64,000 nt of DNA from positions 124,001-188,000 of the forward strand of contig CAXXUJ010000001.1 in the NCBI GenBank assembly GCA_963677695.2. The letters are read 5' to 3'. Shown in pieces: positions 8,750 to 16,771 of this stretch. Under the pieces are notes generated by a model. That model searched no databases. It worked only from the letters and a program-made list of their open reading frames with translations, and was not told the DNA's origin. The translations under genes were made by a program, and so were the position numbers. Positions within the stretch are counted from its first letter, which is position 1, and every line of letters begins with the position of its first letter. The DNA is from SABI01 sp963677695. GTDB lineage: Bacteria > Spirochaetota > Spirochaetia > Sphaerochaetales > Sphaerochaetaceae.

Positions 8750-9329
8750 GGCAATCCTGTGTTCAAAAGGGTGGGGATTTCGAGCGTGTTCGTGCCATCC
8801 CATCCTTTATCCTTTTTTCGATGTTATCCATGTTTGATTCGGTCGAATACTCGTTTTCCTGTGACGTACCGAAGGTTGGAGTTTTTTCTGCATCTTCAAC
8901 TTTCGGCATCATGGACACAGGTACCGGCGTTTTATACACCTCAGGCAGCTCATTCTATGTTTGAAGCATTGATGCCTGAGAATGACCTATTAGCTTCCAT
9001 GGATATGCATGTGCCGCAATGGCAACAAGAGCATTGCTCTCCACTTCCTTCCAGCTGCCCGTTCAGCAGAAACCTCTCTCAGTCCGCCGCAGTCTACACA
9101 ATTCCAGTCTTGTCATTGAAGACGCCTGCACATGCTGGCAGCAGCGTGATATGTTGCATGCGGCGCTCTCCTTTTTCTGCTTTGCGTGATAGCCTGACAT
9201 TTCCGAGCTAGCCCCTTCTCAGGCACTCACAGCTGAGCTCTTTTCTTTTTCTCCAATCCTGTGAAACCTCAGAACCTTATCCCTTAGAAAAAGTGACTGA
9301 TCCAAAAAAAGTGAAAAAAATGTGAATTC
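8750..9329. other. 580-bp gap with no assignable gene
   Basis: I find no protein family in any frame. The plus-strand frame at 8759-9211 has the Ser/Pro/Cys-rich composition of a chance ORF. On the minus strand 8763-8954 is open and reads like a charged, proline-rich peptide (from ATG near 8911: MMPKVEDAEKTPTFG...), but it lacks a ribosome site and a recognisable family. The block may be a decayed gene. Confidence 0.4.
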
Positions 9330-9362
9330 TTAAGGTTTCTTTAAGCTTCAACCATTTAATTA
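9330..9362 (+). promoter_or_regulatory. Promoter of the VTC operon with 11-bp direct repeat
   Basis: TTAAGG at 9330 and TTAAGC at 9341 form an 11-bp direct repeat. TTTAAT at 9355-9360 (5 of 6 matches to TATAAT) starts 14 bp after the second half-site. There is no separate -35, as expected for a promoter activated by an OmpR-type regulator. Confidence 0.6.
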
Positions 9363-9401
9363 GAGCCATAAGGCACGACAGAGTGCATGGGAGGAATGAC
9401 A

Positions 9402-10196
9402 ATGGGACGTGAAGTTTTCAGCAGATACGAAAAGAAGTACCTGCTTACATCAGCACAGTACGCATATATTTCATCAGTGATCGCAAAGCATATAGAGCTT
9501 GACTCGTTCAATGAAAAGAATGGTCTCTATACGATCTGTAATATCTATTACGACACCTGTGATGATCAGCTGATCAGGAAATCGCTTTCAAAACCCCTGT
9601 ACAAGGAGAAACTGAGACTCCGCTCCTACGGAGTCCCTGAAGAAACTGACAGAGGGTACCTGGAGATCAAGAAGAAATTCAAAGGAAAGGTCTATAAGAG
9701 AAGAACCCCGATCATCCTGTCCGAAGCAGATGCGTTGGTCACTGAGAAAATCAGACCGGCACACTCCGATATCTGCAATACTCAGGTACTCAACGAGATT
9801 TCGTACCTTGTGAGCAGGCATGAGCTCCTCCCCCGTACCTATATCGCCTATGACCGTCTCGCCTACGGGCAGGACGAACTCCGTATTACCTTCGATACGA
9901 ATATCAGGACAAGAAGGGATGACCTTACCCTCTCAGCGGGAGACCACGGCAGGCAGCTGCTGAGTGAAGAGTTCTGGCTGATGGAAGTGAAGGTGGCTCA
10001 GAGCATGCCGCTATGGCTGAGTGAACTGCTTTCACGGGATCAGATCTTCAGCCAGAGTTTTTCAAAGTACGGAAGGGAGTATGTGAACTCCCTGAACCTT
10101 GAGAAGCAGCTGAAGGCGATCGGGATCGAAGAGGGAGATGCACGGGAGTTCATCTACCGCACAACACCTTACATGACACAGAAGAAAGGAGCATAA
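9402..10196 (+). CDS. VTC-domain (polyphosphate polymerase-like) protein
   Basis: This 264-residue protein of the VTC/CYTH triphosphate-tunnel family is related to the catalytic domain of yeast Vtc4. The basic tunnel residues are visible: RYEKKYLL at the N-terminus, KEKLRLRSYG near residue 68, EIKKKFKGKVYKRR near residue 90, and a C-terminal MEVKV with SFSKYGREY. Yeast Vtc4 makes polyphosphate from ATP; the bacterial members next to DUF4956 are not well characterised. Start codons occur at 9387, 9396 and 9402. The last is chosen because GGGAGG (9389-9394) is correctly spaced for it. It is followed after 2 bp by DUF4956 and then the surface protein, a recurrent bacterial trio, under a promoter with the 11-bp TTAAG repeat. 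Confidence 0.9.
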   Translation: MGREVFSRYEKKYLLTSAQYAYISSVIAKHIELDSFNEKNGLYTICNIYYDTCDDQLIRKSLSKPLYKEKLRLRSYGVPEETDRGYLEIKKKFKGKVYKRRTPIILSEADALVTEKIRPAHSDICNTQVLNEISYLVSRHELLPRTYIAYDRLAYGQDELRITFDTNIRTRRDDLTLSAGDHGRQLLSEEFWLMEVKVAQSMPLWLSELLSRDQIFSQSFSKYGREYVNSLNLEKQLKAIGIEEGDAREFIYRTTPYMTQKKGA

Positions 10197-10198
10197 GA

Positions 10199-10888
10199 AT
10201 GTTTGAAACACTATTATCATCACTTACAGCAACCTCCGCACTTTCGATATCACTTGCAGATATCGTCACCGCTATCGCCGCAGCCCTCATTGTGGGTATC
10301 ATGGTGAGCTTCACCTACCAGAAAACTCACGAAGGGAGACCGTCAGGGAATCTGATGATGACCCTCATCCTCCTCCCTGCCGTGATCTCGGTGATCATCA
10401 TGCTGATCGGAAGCGATGTAGCGAAGGCCTTCAGCCTCGCAGGAGCATTCTCGATCATCCGATTCAGGAGCGCTCCGGGGGAACCGAAGGATATCGCATA
10501 CATCCTCTTCACTCTCGCCGGTGGACTCGCCGCAGGTGCCGGCGTCCCCCTCTACGCGATCGTCTTCACCCTCATTCTCTGTGCGGTGATGTTCGCTCTC
10601 AACCTTCTGGGCATCGCAAAGGAGAAAGAATCAACCGAGAGACTCCTGCAGATCACCATCCCCGAAGACCTCGACTACGAAGGTGCACTGAATGAGGTAC
10701 TCTCTTCCTACACCGACTCATACCGCCTCGAAAAGGTGAAAATGAGTGCCATGGGAAGTCTCTATACCCTTCAGTATGCCGTACAGCTCGCTGAAAAGAC
10801 AGATATCAAGGAATTCATCGATACCTTGAGAACCCGAAACGGAAATCTTGCAATCAACCTTCATCTCGCTACAGCGCTTGAAGGCTAA
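10199..10888 (+). CDS. DUF4956 membrane protein
   Basis: This 229-residue protein has four likely TM helices (about 20-41, 52-71, 92-110 and 113-134) and a cytosolic C-terminal domain of about 85 residues. The conserved block SLAGAFSIIRFRSAPGEPKD between helices 2 and 3 identifies DUF4956. The function is unknown. Its consistent pairing with VTC-domain proteins suggests that it works with the polymerase at the membrane, perhaps as a channel or regulatory partner. Here it begins 2 bp after the VTC stop and is followed 30 bp later by the exported Cthe_2159-like protein. The block of conserved Arg/Phe/Arg/Ser residues would fit binding of a phosphorylated ligand, which is speculation. Confidence 0.85.
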   Translation: MFETLLSSLTATSALSISLADIVTAIAAALIVGIMVSFTYQKTHEGRPSGNLMMTLILLPAVISVIIMLIGSDVAKAFSLAGAFSIIRFRSAPGEPKDIAYILFTLAGGLAAGAGVPLYAIVFTLILCAVMFALNLLGIAKEKESTERLLQITIPEDLDYEGALNEVLSSYTDSYRLEKVKMSAMGSLYTLQYAVQLAEKTDIKEFIDTLRTRNGNLAINLHLATALEG

Positions 10889-10918
10889 CCATACAAATAT
10901 ACAACAGGAGAAACAAAC

Positions 10919-12712
10919 ATGAAAAAGTCATTACGAAACATACTTCTCATTTCAACGATCATCACTGGTGTCACCACGGGCATCTGGGCGATGGGAAACA
11001 ATGAAACAGCGGAGACAGTCGCCTCTGCATCACAGACGGCTCCCGGTCAACCGGGATTTCCCTCCGCAGGGGAAAGCGCAGCGGTGGAAGCTCAGGAGAT
11101 CGAGCTTTCCTCACTGAATACCGAGGATGTGTTCGATTACAGTAAAAATGATCTCACCGAGTATACAGTGGAAGATGCTCAATATGAGATTACCCTCACC
11201 AACGAATCAGTCACCATCACAGAGGGAGGCATCTACCACGTAACAGGCACCCTCACAGAGGGACAGATTATTGTGGAGGCCTCCAAGGAAGAGGATGTGA
11301 TCCTCATCCTTGACGGAGTTGATATCACCTGCACCGACAGCGCCCCCATCCTGATCAATCAGGCTGACAAGGTGATCATCTCCCTCACTGAAGGGTCAGA
11401 GAACTTCCTGAGTGACAAGAGTTCAGGAACTCTCTCTGAAGAAGAAAGCTCAGCAGAAGCTGTCATCTACAGCAAGGATGACCTCACTATCAATGGAAGC
11501 GGTACGCTCACGATCTATGCGAACAGGAACAACGGTATCCAGGGAAAGGATGATGTGACCATCATGAGCGGTGAGATTGCCATCTCATCAGCCGACGATG
11601 GAATCGTCGGAAAGGACTCTGTTGTTATTCATGACGCATCCCTCCTCATCCTCAGTGACGGAGACGGCATAAAATCGACCAATGAAGAGAGTTCAGATAC
11701 CGGATATATCGCAATTGAAGGCGGTGATATCTCTATCAGATCACAGGGAGATGCCCTGCAGGCAGCGACTTCCCTGCTCATTACAGACGGCAATTTCACC
11801 CTCGTCACCGGCAGCGGAACCTACAGTGAAAGCGACAGCCAGAAAGGGCTGAAGGCTGAAAAGAATATCACAGTGAGCGGAGGTACCTTCACTCTCTATA
11901 CGAGCGATGATGCCGTTCACAGCAACGATGAGCTCGTGGTAGACGGTGGCACCTTCACCATCGCGACAGCTGATGATGCCTTCCACTCTGACAATACCCT
12001 CGTCATCAATGACGGGTTGATAGATATCCAGCAGGCCTATGAAGGAATCGAGAGCGCATCCATCTCACTCAACGGAGGAACGATCACTATGGTCACTTCC
12101 GACGACGGATTGAACGCCTCCACCGGGTCAGAAGGGGGCTCCTTCGGACCGATGGCGCCGGGAGCACAGGGAAGCGGCACAGCCCTCCTTCAGATCACAG
12201 GCGGAACCATCAACCTGACAGCAGGGGGAGACGGACTCGATTCAAACGGATCCATTCTCATGAGCGGAGGAGACGTCACCGTGAACGGACCTACCGATAA
12301 CGGAAACGGCTCCCTTGACTACGATGCTGCCTTCACCCTCACCGGAGGATCCCTTGTCACAGCGGGAAGCAGCGGCATGGTGCAGACTCCTTCCACCTCC
12401 TCTTCACAGCTCTCAATCCTTATGACCTACTCAGGAACACAGAAGGCAGGAACCGTCGTGACTCTCCTTGATGCAGCAGGGAATACCGTAGCTGAAGTAA
12501 CCGGTGCGACACAGTTTCAGTCTGTACTGATCAGCACTCCTGAGATAACAGACGGAGAAGCATACACGATCATGACAGGAAGTGAGGAGACTGTCTCCTT
12601 CTCTGCTGCCACAGGAACGACCTGGGTCAATGAAAGCGGCGTTACCACAGCTTCCACCGGTATGGGTGGCAGAGGCGGTATGCAGCAGCCAAGAGGCGGC
12701 TTCAGAAACTGA
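10919..12712 (+). CDS. Exported Cthe_2159-like carbohydrate-binding beta-helix protein
   Basis: This 597-residue exported protein has an N-terminal signal (MKKSLRNILLISTIITGVTTG). From about residue 90 it shows many turns of a right-handed beta-helix with the recurring patterns 'ADDGI.GKDSVVI', 'SDDAVHSNDELVVDGGTF' and 'ADDAFHSDNTLVINDG'. These Asp/Gly-rich turns match the Cthe_2159 family, whose founding member binds acidic plant polysaccharide with calcium. The C-terminus is Gly/Met/Arg-rich (GMGGRGGMQQPRGG). It is the last gene of the VTC-DUF4956 operon and a likely periplasmic or surface structural protein, possibly a Ca-dependent adhesin. A family role in spore or surface assembly elsewhere is not transferable here. 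Confidence 0.85.
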   Translation: MKKSLRNILLISTIITGVTTGIWAMGNNETAETVASASQTAPGQPGFPSAGESAAVEAQEIELSSLNTEDVFDYSKNDLTEYTVEDAQYEITLTNESVTITEGGIYHVTGTLTEGQIIVEASKEEDVILILDGVDITCTDSAPILINQADKVIISLTEGSENFLSDKSSGTLSEEESSAEAVIYSKDDLTINGSGTLTIYANRNNGIQGKDDVTIMSGEIAISSADDGIVGKDSVVIHDASLLILSDGDGIKSTNEESSDTGYIAIEGGDISIRSQGDALQAATSLLITDGNFTLVTGSGTYSESDSQKGLKAEKNITVSGGTFTLYTSDDAVHSNDELVVDGGTFTIATADDAFHSDNTLVINDGLIDIQQAYEGIESASISLNGGTITMVTSDDGLNASTGSEGGSFGPMAPGAQGSGTALLQITGGTINLTAGGDGLDSNGSILMSGGDVTVNGPTDNGNGSLDYDAAFTLTGGSLVTAGSSGMVQTPSTSSSQLSILMTYSGTQKAGTVVTLLDAAGNTVAEVTGATQFQSVLISTPEITDGEAYTIMTGSEETVSFSAATGTTWVNESGVTTASTGMGGRGGMQQPRGGFRN

Positions 12713-12760
12713 ACGACCGATCCTCTACATTAAAAAATGAAAGAAAAATTTTAGAGAACT

Positions 12761-12792
12761 TTAAGATTTTTTTAAGATTTGTCCCGTATAGT
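12761..12792 (+). promoter_or_regulatory. Promoter with TTAAG direct repeat downstream of the VTC operon
   Basis: TTAAGATTT occurs at 12761 and again at 12772, exactly 11 bp apart. TATAGT (12787-12792, 5 of 6 to consensus) begins 15 bp after the second copy. It is the best-conserved of the three boxes, yet the next clear gene starts about 315 bp later. Confidence 0.6.
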
Positions 12793-13108
12793 TGGATCAT
12801 AGGCAATACGAACTGCCGACATACAACCAGAATTCCTTTGAGTGACACCAGAGGATGCAACGGATAGGGTACGTCGTATCAGATCCGGAACACGATTTTT
12901 TCATTACAGCCCGGAGCAGCCTAGGCGGTTCAGCCTCCTTCCGAATCGTCTTCGCTGCTCCCGGTTCGTATGAATCACCTGCTTCCTGCCAACGGCAGGA
13001 CAATCAGCCGATCACAAAACATCTACAGTACATCAGTGAAAGGAATTGAAACTTCGCTCTCCTCATGCTACCGTTTTCCCGAAAACAATACGATGAACGA
13101 GGGATGCT
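12793..13108 (+). other. Region between the third TTAAG box and the HAD gene
   Basis: This 316-bp stretch would be transcribed from the TTAAG-box promoter. It holds a possible 64-residue ORF at 12855-13049 (MQRIGYVVSDPEHD...) of no known family with a poor ribosome site. It also holds a tight hairpin, TCCTGCC-AAC-GGCAGGA (12984-13000). It could be a small protein gene, a small RNA or a long HAD leader; I cannot tell which. Confidence 0.3.
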
Positions 13109-13768
13109 ATGATCAATACCGTTATCTTCGACATGGACGGAGTCCTTATAGACAGCGAACCGATTCACTGGAAAGTGAACCAGGACTACTTCAGAAGTAT
13201 CGGGGCACCGGTAAGCGATGATGATTACAGTGACCTTTTTGTCGGCCTTCCCCTCGACAAGATGCTTGAGCACCTCAAGAAAACCCACGGACTTCCCAAA
13301 CCGATTGAAGAGATGTTTGCCGAGAGCATGGCAAACCACGTCGAAGCCTTCAGTAACGCCGACCTTGCCCCGGTGAATGGGATACACGAACTCGTAAAGA
13401 CACTGAAAGAGAGAGGACTCAACATTGCCGTGGCCTCCTCTTCCTCTTCAAAACTCATAGAGATCATCCTGAAGAAGATCGGACTTCACGACTATTTCAC
13501 CTATACCGTCAGCGGTTTTGAGGTAAAGCACGGGAAACCCGCCCCCGACATCTTCCTCGAAGTCGCCTCCCGCTTCCAGGTCGAACCCGATACCTGCCTT
13601 GTGATCGAGGACTCCGCCCTCGGTGTCCAGGCTGCGATAAGCGCAGGGATGAAGGTGGTCGGTGTGAGAAACGAGACCTCAGGAAACCAGAACCTCTCCA
13701 GAGCCGATCTGGTTGTGAAAGGATTCACAGAAGGATACCGAAACGAGATTCTCTCTCTCATTTCATAA
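13109..13768 (+). CDS. HAD-family phosphatase, beta-phosphoglucomutase-like
   Basis: This 219-residue haloacid dehalogenase-superfamily enzyme has all four motifs: nucleophile and acid Asp8/Asp10 in IFDMDGVLIDSE, the motif II serine in VASSSSS, the motif III lysine in GKPAPD, and the acidic IEDSALG. The helical cap between motifs I and II is of the beta-phosphoglucomutase/sugar-phosphatase type. It probably dephosphorylates or isomerises a small sugar phosphate in the cytosol; the substrate is not set by sequence. GAGGGATGCT precedes the ATG. It stands alone after a promoter-bearing gap and before a hairpin, so it may belong to the regulon of the upstream two-component system, which is weakly supported. 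Confidence 0.88.
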   Translation: MINTVIFDMDGVLIDSEPIHWKVNQDYFRSIGAPVSDDDYSDLFVGLPLDKMLEHLKKTHGLPKPIEEMFAESMANHVEAFSNADLAPVNGIHELVKTLKERGLNIAVASSSSSKLIEIILKKIGLHDYFTYTVSGFEVKHGKPAPDIFLEVASRFQVEPDTCLVIEDSALGVQAAISAGMKVVGVRNETSGNQNLSRADLVVKGFTEGYRNEILSLIS

Positions 13769-13792
13769 GAGAATCCTTAGGAGTCTGTAAAC

Positions 13793-13828
13793 AGGCCGGG
13801 TTGCTCGATACACGCATCAAACCGGCCT
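13793..13828 (+). terminator. Hairpin after the HAD gene
   Basis: AGGCCGGGTT (13793-13802) pairs with AACCGGCCT (13820-13828) with one imperfect position. No T run follows, so it may act as a Rho-dependent or stabilising hairpin. Confidence 0.45.
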
Positions 13829-13934
13829 AACATAGAGCTCCGCTGGAATTTTCAATTCTGCTCCATTGGGTATGCCGTGTTCTGCACTGAGGAATTGACA
13901 GTTCACTTCAGTCTATCCCGGAAGGAACATCGAA

Positions 13935-14570
13935 TCATATATAGACTCCTTTCAATCGGGAAGCTCTCATCGCCAGCTTCTTAGAAGCAAACCTCTCTAT
14001 ATACTCATCAAATATATCGATGTTAAATTCATCCTGCATGTAATCGATATCAAGGCGAAGCTCCCTCATATCAGAAGCGGAGGAGTATTGGGTATTCAGA
14101 TAGAGAAAATCGAGAATCGCCTTCTCTGGGGATGCGATCATGGCCTTCCAGTGATGTGAGAACTCAGAAGTCTCAAGGGTATAGCCGAACATCAGATCAG
14201 ATCTGATGGTTCGGTATATGAACGACCCGAATCTATTCTCGAAACCGGCAGTCTTTCTCGGAGTAACAGACAAAATTGTACTCACCCCTTCGGGGATCAT
14301 CCCGTAAAAGGAAAGAGCGGTTTCAAGACTGATATAGGAAGGAAGGTATATCTTATTCGCAAGATAATACAGCAGGTCTGCATCTGTCAGAAGAGATGGA
14401 AAGGAGTAGAATCCTTGTCGGAGCCTTATGATCTTCCCCTCTCTTACCCACCTGCCCAGATTGTTTCGGTTAAATCCCTCATTCCAGATGCTTACTTGAT
14501 GAGTTGAGAAATAACCGAAGGGGAGAAAATAATCTCTGAATTCCAGAAAAGAGACTCTTTTCGTTTCCAT
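13935..14570 (-). CDS. AbiEi-like winged-helix antitoxin/regulator, orphan
   Basis: This 211-residue protein resembles AbiEi-type antitoxins of type IV toxin-antitoxin systems and related transcriptional regulators. The N-terminal winged helix (about 1-65) contains GRWVREGKIIRLRQGFYSFP. The following domain contains YLPSYISLETALSFYGMIPE and TVTPRKT-like text (VTPRKTAGF), as in the AbiEi family. No AbiEii nucleotidyltransferase toxin is on either side: the HAD gene lies downstream and a small exported protein upstream. It is therefore an orphan regulator or antitoxin. Its promoter carries a perfect 16-bp palindrome over the -10, three bases from the ATG. That fits autorepression and a nearly leaderless mRNA. 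Confidence 0.7.
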   Translation of the reverse strand: METKRVSFLEFRDYFLPFGYFSTHQVSIWNEGFNRNNLGRWVREGKIIRLRQGFYSFPSLLTDADLLYYLANKIYLPSYISLETALSFYGMIPEGVSTILSVTPRKTAGFENRFGSFIYRTIRSDLMFGYTLETSEFSHHWKAMIASPEKAILDFLYLNTQYSSASDMRELRLDIDYMQDEFNIDIFDEYIERFASKKLAMRASRLKGVYI

Positions 14571-14573
14571 TAT

Positions 14574-14608
14574 GCACTAATATTAGTGCTTTATGGAAAT
14601 GAAATCAA
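14574..14608 (-). promoter_or_regulatory. Promoter and 16-bp palindromic operator of the AbiEi-like gene
   Basis: GCACTAATATTAGTGC at 14574-14589 is a perfect palindrome. On the minus strand TTGATT (14608-14603) and TAATAT (14585-14580) are separated by 17 bp, so the palindrome covers the -10. The expected start of transcription is only about three bases before the ATG at 14570. Confidence 0.65.
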
Positions 14609-14646
14609 GAATACCCAGGAAACACGGTATAAAAAATCGTTCAGAC

Positions 14647-14675
14647 GAAAAAAAGACTCTCCCCGAAGGGAGAGC
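14647..14675 (-). terminator. Rho-independent terminator of the small exported protein gene
   Basis: On the minus strand CTCTCCC-TTCG-GGGAGAG forms a 7-bp stem with a stable UUCG tetraloop, followed by TCTTTTTTT. It is 25 bp after the stop at 14700. Confidence 0.85.
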
Positions 14676-14699
14676 ATCTTTATCCAGAGGAGGAGAGGT

Positions 14700-15014
14700 T
14701 TATCTCATTCTTCCGCCCATACCGCCGCGGCGTGAACCGGCTGCTGCCTGATTCTCATCCTGGTACTGATACTGTACTTCGCCTGTCTGCAGGTAGAGAC
14801 AATCTTCACCGAGAGGACAGTCCTCTCCGGGAGTGTGCAGCTGCTGTCGCACGCCCTGTCCCGGCACGAAATCGCTGTCCACTGTTGCACTCACCCGCTG
14901 TGATGCGTAGGGCTTTTCAGCTGTATCGAAACGATATCCGCCTCGGGCGAATAGACCGACTGAGATCATCAGGAATACAAGTACGAGTAAGATAATGGTT
15001 GATCTTCTTTTCAT
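14700..15014 (-). CDS. Small exported protein with Gly/Arg/Met-rich tail
   Basis: This 104-residue protein has a signal sequence (MKRRSTIILLVLVFLMISVGLFARG). The mature part has two cysteines close together (EDCPLGEDCLY) and ends in SRRGGMGGRMR. I do not recognise the family. The ATG at 15014 is chosen because AGGAG lies correctly upstream and the signal peptide then starts cleanly; an upstream in-frame start at 15086 would bury the signal. The Gly/Met/Arg tail resembles that of the Cthe_2159-like protein at 10919-12712, so the two may share a location or sorting route. A canonical terminator follows. A weak 11-bp repeat (TTTAC at 15152, TTTAA at 15141) lies upstream. Confidence 0.6.
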   Translation of the reverse strand: MKRRSTIILLVLVFLMISVGLFARGGYRFDTAEKPYASQRVSATVDSDFVPGQGVRQQLHTPGEDCPLGEDCLYLQTGEVQYQYQDENQAAAGSRRGGMGGRMR

Positions 15015-15195
15015 GATATTGCTCCTTCGAAGTTCCCATGTTCTGACGATCGCCTCTGACCGTTCCTTCAAGAACTTCCGTATCATTTGATGATTCAGAG
15101 CATACGGGGTGCAGATATGTCGATGGTGGAGGAAAATTAAAGAAAAGGTAAAGATGAAAAAAAAGAGAAAAAGATTGTAAACCAGAATATGAGAA

Positions 15196-15224
15196 CAGAG
15201 GACCCGAAAAATCCGGGTCCTCTG
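15196..15224 (-). terminator. Hairpin after tctA
   Basis: CAGAGGACCCG (15196-15206) and CGGGTCCTCTG (15214-15224) form a perfect 11-bp stem 24 bp after the tctA stop. No long T run follows on the minus strand. Confidence 0.6.
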
Positions 15225-15247
15225 AAGGATATGGGTCGGTTAAAGCT

Positions 15248-16756
15248 TTATGCTCTTGCTTTCAGCTTCCGAATGAGTTTCATCACTACCGGAGCGAAGA
15301 TGAAAATAGCGGTTGCAATGAGAAGTGCGAGTGAGATCGGCTTCTCAATGAAAATCTTTGCAGAACCGTTCGAGATACTGAAGGCTCTTCTGATCGCCTG
15401 TTCGAATCTCGGAGCGAGAACGAAGGCGAGAAGGATCGGAGCGATCGGGTACTTGTGCTTGCCCATCACATAGGCGACCACTCCTGCACCGATCATGAAC
15501 CATACGTCGAACATATTGTTGTTCACCGAATAGGCTCCGACGATACAGACGAACACGATCATCGGTGCGATGATACCTCTCGGTATCTTCAGGATCGACA
15601 TCAGGAAAGGAATCATGATGAGCCCTGCTATGATACACGCAACGTTCCCTATGTACATCGAGCTGATAAGACCCCAGACGAAATCGGTCTGCTGGATGAA
15701 AAGGAGAGGTCCGGGCTGCAGTCCCCACATCATCAGTCCACCGAGGAGAACAGCTGTGGTTCCTGAACCGGGGATACCGAGTGTGAGCAGGGGTGCGAAG
15801 GCACCGACCGCCGCCGCGTTATTGGCTGACTCTGATGCAGAGACACCTTCTATGGCACCGGATCCCATCTCTTTCGGATTCTTTCCGGTCTTCTTCTCAA
15901 GCACGTAAGCGAGGAAGGAACCGGTGGTTCCACCGGCTCCGGGAAGGAAGCCGACGAAGTTTCCAAGAATCGAACTCTTCAGAGCAACGGGGAGAATTCT
16001 CTTCACCTCGCTCTTATCGAGAAGACTCTCCTTGAGAGTGAGTCTCTTTCCGCTTGTGAGGGAGTCGCCCTCATCCTTTTTACTCATCAGTTCCATCACC
16101 TGCGGAAGACCGAACATCCCGATAACAAGGGGAATGAACGAGAAACCACTCAGTAGGTTGACCGAACCGAAGGTGTACCGCCCTACTCCGCCTGCCATCG
16201 TATCCATACCGACAGTGGAGATGAGGATTCCCAGTGCAGAAGCCACAATACCCTTGAGAGGATCTTCTCCTAACAGCCATCCGATCGAGGTGAGTGCGAG
16301 AAGGATAAGTGCTGCGATCTCTGCAGGACCGAACTTCAGTCCGACTTTTGCAAGGAGCGGTCCGAAGAGTGTCAGTGTGATGATACCGATCGTACCTCCG
16401 ATGAAAGAGGAGATGTTTGCAGCAAAGAGAGCTTTTCCTCCCTTTCCTTTCCTGCTCATCGGGTATCCATCGAGTGCCGTCATGACAGCGGGAGAGTCAC
16501 CCGGTATGTTCAGAAGAATAGCACTGTAGGCGCCTCCGTACATGTTACCGTAGTAAATACCAGCGAGCATGATAATCGCCGAGGTGGGATCCATCTTGAA
16601 GGTGAGGGGAAGCAGCAGAGCTACACCCGTCACAGCACCGATCCCGGGCATCGCACCGACGAACAGGCCCATGAACCCTCCGGCAATGGCAAGGAGAATA
16701 TTCCCCACTGAAAAGGAGGTACCGAAGCCCTGCATTAAAAGGTCAAAATTACCCAT
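15248..16756 (-). CDS. tctA: Tripartite tricarboxylate transporter large permease TctA
   Basis: This 502-residue protein with about 11-12 membrane helices is the large permease of a tripartite tricarboxylate transporter, which moves di- or tricarboxylates with a cation gradient using a periplasmic binding protein. Family motifs are visible: GAMPGIGAVTGVALLLPLTF near residue 38, GIYYGNMYGGAYSAILLNIPGD near residue 68 and FLPGAGGTTGSFLAYVLEKK near residue 275. AGGAGGAGAG precedes the ATG. It follows tctB by 15 bp in a tctC-tctB-tctA operon with a sigma-54 promoter. The substrate is unknown; the neighbouring acid-sugar operon with the same promoter type makes a C3-C5 hydroxy or sugar acid a fair guess. 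Confidence 0.93.
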   Translation of the reverse strand: MGNFDLLMQGFGTSFSVGNILLAIAGGFMGLFVGAMPGIGAVTGVALLLPLTFKMDPTSAIIMLAGIYYGNMYGGAYSAILLNIPGDSPAVMTALDGYPMSRKGKGGKALFAANISSFIGGTIGIITLTLFGPLLAKVGLKFGPAEIAALILLALTSIGWLLGEDPLKGIVASALGILISTVGMDTMAGGVGRYTFGSVNLLSGFSFIPLVIGMFGLPQVMELMSKKDEGDSLTSGKRLTLKESLLDKSEVKRILPVALKSSILGNFVGFLPGAGGTTGSFLAYVLEKKTGKNPKEMGSGAIEGVSASESANNAAAVGAFAPLLTLGIPGSGTTAVLLGGLMMWGLQPGPLLFIQQTDFVWGLISSMYIGNVACIIAGLIMIPFLMSILKIPRGIIAPMIVFVCIVGAYSVNNNMFDVWFMIGAGVVAYVMGKHKYPIAPILLAFVLAPRFEQAIRRAFSISNGSAKIFIEKPISLALLIATAIFIFAPVVMKLIRKLKARA

Positions 16757-16771
16757 AGTGTATCTCTCCTC

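Noticed and set aside
8759..9211. 150-codon plus-strand frame after the iron permease
   Set aside because: The Ser/Pro/Cys-rich composition, absence of a ribosome site and lack of any family point to chance.
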